From JANOGU01 sp964499865 (GTDB lineage: Bacteria > Pseudomonadota > Alphaproteobacteria > Rhodobacterales > Rhodobacteraceae): a stretch of DNA of 7,212 bases. Below, in pieces: positions 4,903-7,212 of the stretch (position 1 is its first letter; each line of letters opens with the position of its first letter). Below the pieces are notes generated by a model that did not search any database, had not been told where the DNA came from, and was given only the letters and a program-made list of their open reading frames with translations. The stretch covers positions 1-7,212 of the forward strand of contig CAZCPY010000149.1 of NCBI GenBank assembly GCA_964499865.1, given 5' to 3'. The position numbers and the translations under genes are program-made.

Positions 4903-6552
4903 TCAGTTGGCCTGGCGGCGCAGGAAGGCGGGAATCTCGATCCGCTCGCGGTCGGCCGACATGTCGGGCTCGTCGTCATAGGCCTGCACCGGCGGCGGCA
5001 CGCGGGTCGGGCGTTCGGGTTCCGCCGTGCCGCCCTGGCCCATCCCGGCCATGCGGTTGATCAGCGACCCGATGCCGAAGCGCGGCCGCTCGGCGGCCCT
5101 GGCCGCCGCCGGGGCGGGCGCCGGGGCCTGCGCGGCGACCGGCGCGGGGCGCTTGCTGACGGCGGCCTGAAGACGCGCAAGCGCCTCGGGCGAGGGCGTG
5201 CCGGCAGGGCGCGGGCGCGGAGCGATGAAGCCTTCGGGCGCGTCGGTCGCAGGCGCTGGCGCGGGGCGCATGCGCGGCGGCATCGGCGCGGCGGCTGCGG
5301 CTGCCGGGCGATAGACCGGGGCGGGCAGGTCGTCGGCCTCGACCGCCAGGCGGGCCGGTTCCGGCGCGGGCGTGAAGGCGGGGGCGGCGAAGAGGTCGGG
5401 CTCTTCCTCGGCCCGCGCCGCAATCGGCGCAGGTTCGGGCATCGTCGCAGGCATCGGCGCAGGCATCGGCGCAGGCATCGGCGCAGGCATCGGCGCGGGC
5501 GCCGGACGGGCCGCGGCGGGCGCGGCCATCGCCAGGGGCGCCGCCATCGGGCGGCGGGCGACGGGCGGCTCCATCCGGGCGCGGCTGGCGTCGATGCCGG
5601 TCGCCACGACCGACACCCGCAGGCGCCCTTCCATCGTGGGGTCGAGCGTCGAGCCCACGATGATGTTGGCGTCGGGGTCCACCTTGTCGCGGATGATGTT
5701 CGCCGCCTCGTCCAGTTCGAACAGCGTCAGGTCATAGCCGCCGGTGATGTTGATCAGCACGCCCCGGGCGCCGTGCAGGCTGATTTCGTCCAGGAGCGGG
5801 TTGGCGATGGCCTTTTCGGCCGCCTGCACGGCGCGGTCTTCGCCCTGCCCTTCGCCGGTGCCCATCATCGCCTTGCCCATTTCGTCCATCACCGCGCGCA
5901 CGTCGGCGAAGTCGAGGTTGATGAGGCCCGGCTTGACCATCAGGTCGGTCACGCCCTTGACGCCCTGGTAGAGCACATCGTCGGCCATCGCGAAGGCTTC
6001 GGTGAAGGTGGTGCGTTCGTTGGCCAGCCGGAACAGGTTCTGGTTGGGGATGATGATGAGGGTATCGACGACCTTCTGCAGCGCCTCGATGCCTTCTTCC
6101 GCCTGGCGCAGGCGCTTGTTGCCTTCGAAGGCGAAGGGCTTGGTCACCACGCCCACGGTCAGCACGCCCAGCTCGCGCGCCGCCTGGGCGATGATCGGCG
6201 CCGCGCCGGTGCCGGTGCCACCGCCCATGCCCGCGGTGATGAAGCACATGTGGGCGCCTGCCAGGTGGTCGACGATCTCCTCGATCGTCTCCTCGGCCGC
6301 CGCGGCGCCGACGGTCGGGCGGGCCCCAGCGCCAAGGCCCTCGGTCACCTTCGTCCCCATCTGGATGCGCGCACCGGCCCGGCTTTGCTGCAGGGCCTGG
6401 GCGTCGGTGTTCGCGACGACGAACTCCACTCCCTCGAGCTGCTTGTCGATCATGTTGTTGACGGCATTGCCGCCCGCACCGCCCACACCGAAGACGGTGA
6501 TGCGCGGCTTCAGCTCTTCCCGGTCTTCGGTCATCGTGAGGTTGAGTGCCAT
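4903..6552 (-). CDS. ftsZ: Cell division protein FtsZ
   Basis: FtsZ is the tubulin-like GTPase that polymerises into the division ring at midcell. The product has 549 residues against 383 in E. coli, and the excess is the linker. The GTPase core covers residues about 14-325. GVGGAGGNAVNNM at 22-34 binds nucleotide, the tubulin signature GGGTGTG is at 110-116, and the T7 synergy loop NLDFADV is at 212-218 with catalytic Asp214 and Asp217. A Pro/Ala-rich disordered linker follows to about residue 535, with PMPA repeats near 354-369. The conserved C-terminal peptide IEIPAFLRRQAN at 538-549 binds FtsA and other tethers. The ATG at 6552 is chosen because MALNLTMTEDREELKPRI is the usual family N-terminus. 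A frame open to 6720 would add 56 Arg-rich residues unlike any FtsZ. The ribosome site is weak (GGACAGGG just ahead). A terminator follows the stop. Confidence 0.98.
   Translation of the reverse strand: MALNLTMTEDREELKPRITVFGVGGAGGNAVNNMIDKQLEGVEFVVANTDAQALQQSRAGARIQMGTKVTEGLGAGARPTVGAAAAEETIEEIVDHLAGAHMCFITAGMGGGTGTGAAPIIAQAARELGVLTVGVVTKPFAFEGNKRLRQAEEGIEALQKVVDTLIIIPNQNLFRLANERTTFTEAFAMADDVLYQGVKGVTDLMVKPGLINLDFADVRAVMDEMGKAMMGTGEGQGEDRAVQAAEKAIANPLLDEISLHGARGVLINITGGYDLTLFELDEAANIIRDKVDPDANIIVGSTLDPTMEGRLRVSVVATGIDASRARMEPPVARRPMAAPLAMAAPAAARPAPAPMPAPMPAPMPAPMPATMPEPAPIAARAEEEPDLFAAPAFTPAPEPARLAVEADDLPAPVYRPAAAAAAPMPPRMRPAPAPATDAPEGFIAPRPRPAGTPSPEALARLQAAVSKRPAPVAAQAPAPAPAAARAAERPRFGIGSLINRMAGMGQGGTAEPERPTRVPPPVQAYDDEPDMSADRERIEIPAFLRRQAN
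5447..5494 (-). repeat. 12-bp minisatellite in the ftsZ linker (4 exact copies)
   Basis: The + strand unit GCAGGCATCGGC is repeated four times without error at 5447-5494. A degenerate unit lies shortly before it at 5429-5440 and another just after at 5495-5506. On the coding strand each unit encodes one Pro-Met-Pro-Ala turn. Since 12 bp is in frame, slippage would change linker length without disrupting the gene. Confidence 0.93.
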
Positions 6553-6759
6553 TGCCCTGTCCGCCTGAGTTCTTGCCCGACTGTTCTTGCCGCCCCTGAA
6601 GGGCCGCCCCGCGGCGGCCCGCCGCGAAGCACCCCGAATTCGCGCGATCCTACCTTCGGTGCCGCCCCGCGTCATCCCGAAATCGCCGCCGTTCCACAAA
6701 ATGTGGCAGGTTTGCGGCATGTTTCCGCGTCATTTCGGCATTGGCGCAGGATGTTGCGG
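6553..6759 (-). promoter_or_regulatory. ftsA-ftsZ intergenic leader of ftsZ
   Basis: This 207-bp stretch between the ftsA stop and the ftsZ start contains no gene I can support. Approaching ftsZ on the - strand it holds a 13-bp palindrome (6706-6694), a perfect 8-bp GC hairpin (6620-6601), and two copies of GGCAAGAAC (6591-6583 and 6577-6569) 14 bp apart, the last ending 17 nt before the ATG. I see no terminator after ftsA, so readthrough is likely. I cannot identify convincing -35/-10 elements, though the length and structure suggest ftsZ-specific control. Confidence 0.4.
6601..6620 (-). other. GC-rich stem-loop in the ftsZ leader
   Basis: GGGCCGCC at 6601-6608 is an exact reverse complement of GGCGGCCC at 6613-6620, with a 4-nt loop, giving an 8-bp all-GC stem 49-68 nt upstream of the ftsZ ATG. 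No T-run follows on the - strand, so it is not a simple terminator. It could protect the mRNA 5' side or affect translation. Confidence 0.5.
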
Positions 6760-7212
6760 TCACCAGTTGTCCTTGAACCATTTCACGGCCCGTTTCAGCG
6801 ACCTTGCAGGATAGCGTTCGGCGGGAATGTCGAAGTCCCACCATTCGTCCTGCGGGTGCGCGGCGAACAGGCAAAGGCCCACGGCGGAGGAGAACGCCGC
6901 CCCGGTCACCGCCTGCGGCAGGCCCTGGACGCGCAGGGGCCGCCCCAGCCGCACCCGCTGGCCCAGAATGCGGGCGGCAAGCCCGTCGAGGCCCGGCGTC
7001 TGGCTGCCGCCGCCGGTCAGCACGATCTGCTGCGACGGCAGGCTGTCGAAGCCCGCGGCGTCCAGCCGTTCGCGCACCTCTTCCAGGATCTCCTCGACGC
7101 GCGGGCGCATGATGCCGATCAGTTCGGTGCGCGACACCGCGCGGCGGTCCTTTTCCCAGTCGCCGCTGTCGCCGCCGATCTCGATCATCTCGCGGTCGTC
7201 CATGCCGGTGGC
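6760..7212 (-). CDS. ftsA: Cell division protein FtsA, C-terminal fragment
   Basis: This is the last 150 residues of FtsA. The frame stays open to the window edge with Ala-Thr-Gly before the first Met, matching the family sequence ATGMDD, so the start is outside. FtsA is an actin-like ATPase that tethers FtsZ filaments to the cytoplasmic membrane and recruits later division proteins. Visible features are the block DREMIEIGGDSGDW (fragment residues 6-19), the helix ELIGIMRPRVEEILEEVRERL at 30-50, and the adenosine-binding motif IVLTGGGSQTPGL at 63-75. The C-terminal amphipathic helix SLKRAVKWFKDNW, which ends the protein, is the membrane-targeting sequence. The spacer WWDFDIPAERYPAR before it is shorter than in many proteobacteria. 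ftsZ follows 207 bp downstream in the same direction. Confidence 0.96.
   Translation of the reverse strand, partial: ATGMDDREMIEIGGDSGDWEKDRRAVSRTELIGIMRPRVEEILEEVRERLDAAGFDSLPSQQIVLTGGGSQTPGLDGLAARILGQRVRLGRPLRVQGLPQAVTGAAFSSAVGLCLFAAHPQDEWWDFDIPAERYPARSLKRAVKWFKDNW

Noticed and set aside
4764..4979. 71-residue - strand frame across the ftsZ terminator
   Set aside because: It overlaps the ftsZ 3' end in another frame and runs through a strong terminator. No ribosome site or family resemblance.
6569..6586. LexA (SOS) box candidate GTTC...GTTC ahead of ftsZ
   Set aside because: The half-sites are separated by 10 bases, not the 7 required by the alphaproteobacterial LexA consensus. Kept only as an unexplained direct repeat.
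6553..6720. 56-residue N-terminal extension of FtsZ
   Set aside because: The frame is open, but the residues are Arg/Gly-rich and unlike FtsZ N-termini. The MALNL start at 6552 fits the family, and the upstream DNA has regulatory-looking repeats with a 14-bp period that is not a codon multiple.
1..7212. CRISPR array, insertion sequence, tRNA/rRNA, or defence system
   Set aside because: No spaced direct-repeat array, transposase, terminal inverted repeats, cloverleaf or defence protein motifs were seen on either strand.

Overview
The window is GC-rich and reads as chromosomal DNA of an alphaproteobacterium, most likely a Rhodobacterales/Paracoccaceae member. The evidence is the gene order ftsA-ftsZ-lpxC-bamD-recN, the FtsZ C-terminal peptide ending in IPAFLRRQAN, the long Pro/Ala-rich FtsZ linker, and a CCGGACCCCGGGATACTTG-type intergenic element of a kind I recall from that order. 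The assignment comes from recognition of the sequences, not from a search.

Layout. Positions 1-1099 on the + strand hold a small metabolic cluster: the C-terminal end of a methyltransferase-associated corrinoid (B12-binding) protein, a 51-residue two-helix membrane protein, and a DUF1638 protein whose start overlaps the membrane protein gene by 10 bp. Positions 1100-1159 are a structured convergent gap. Positions 1160-7212 lie on the - strand and form the distal part of the division and envelope (dcw) cluster. In transcription order these are the 3' end of ftsA (runs off the window), ftsZ, lpxC, bamD and recN.

How they work together. FtsA anchors FtsZ filaments to the membrane, and both parts of that contact are visible: the FtsZ C-terminal peptide and the FtsA C-terminal amphipathic helix. 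LpxC commits UDP-acyl-GlcNAc to lipid A, and BamD is a lipoprotein of the outer-membrane protein assembly complex, so division and outer-membrane building are neighbours here. RecN, an SMC-like DNA-break repair ATPase, sits 28 bp behind bamD and is probably cotranscribed with it. ftsZ has a convincing rho-independent terminator, so lpxC probably has its own promoter in the 190-bp gap. The lpxC-bamD gap also holds a probable terminator overlapping a possible promoter. The + strand cluster belongs to corrinoid-dependent C1 (methyl-group) metabolism and is unrelated to division.

Novelty. Most of the window is well-conserved housekeeping sequence and I found no new defence or mobile system. The points most worth a second look are the uncharacterised corrinoid/small membrane protein/DUF1638 set, the 9-bp direct repeat and hairpin in the ftsZ leader, the 12-bp minisatellite in the FtsZ linker, and the repeat cluster upstream of lpxC.
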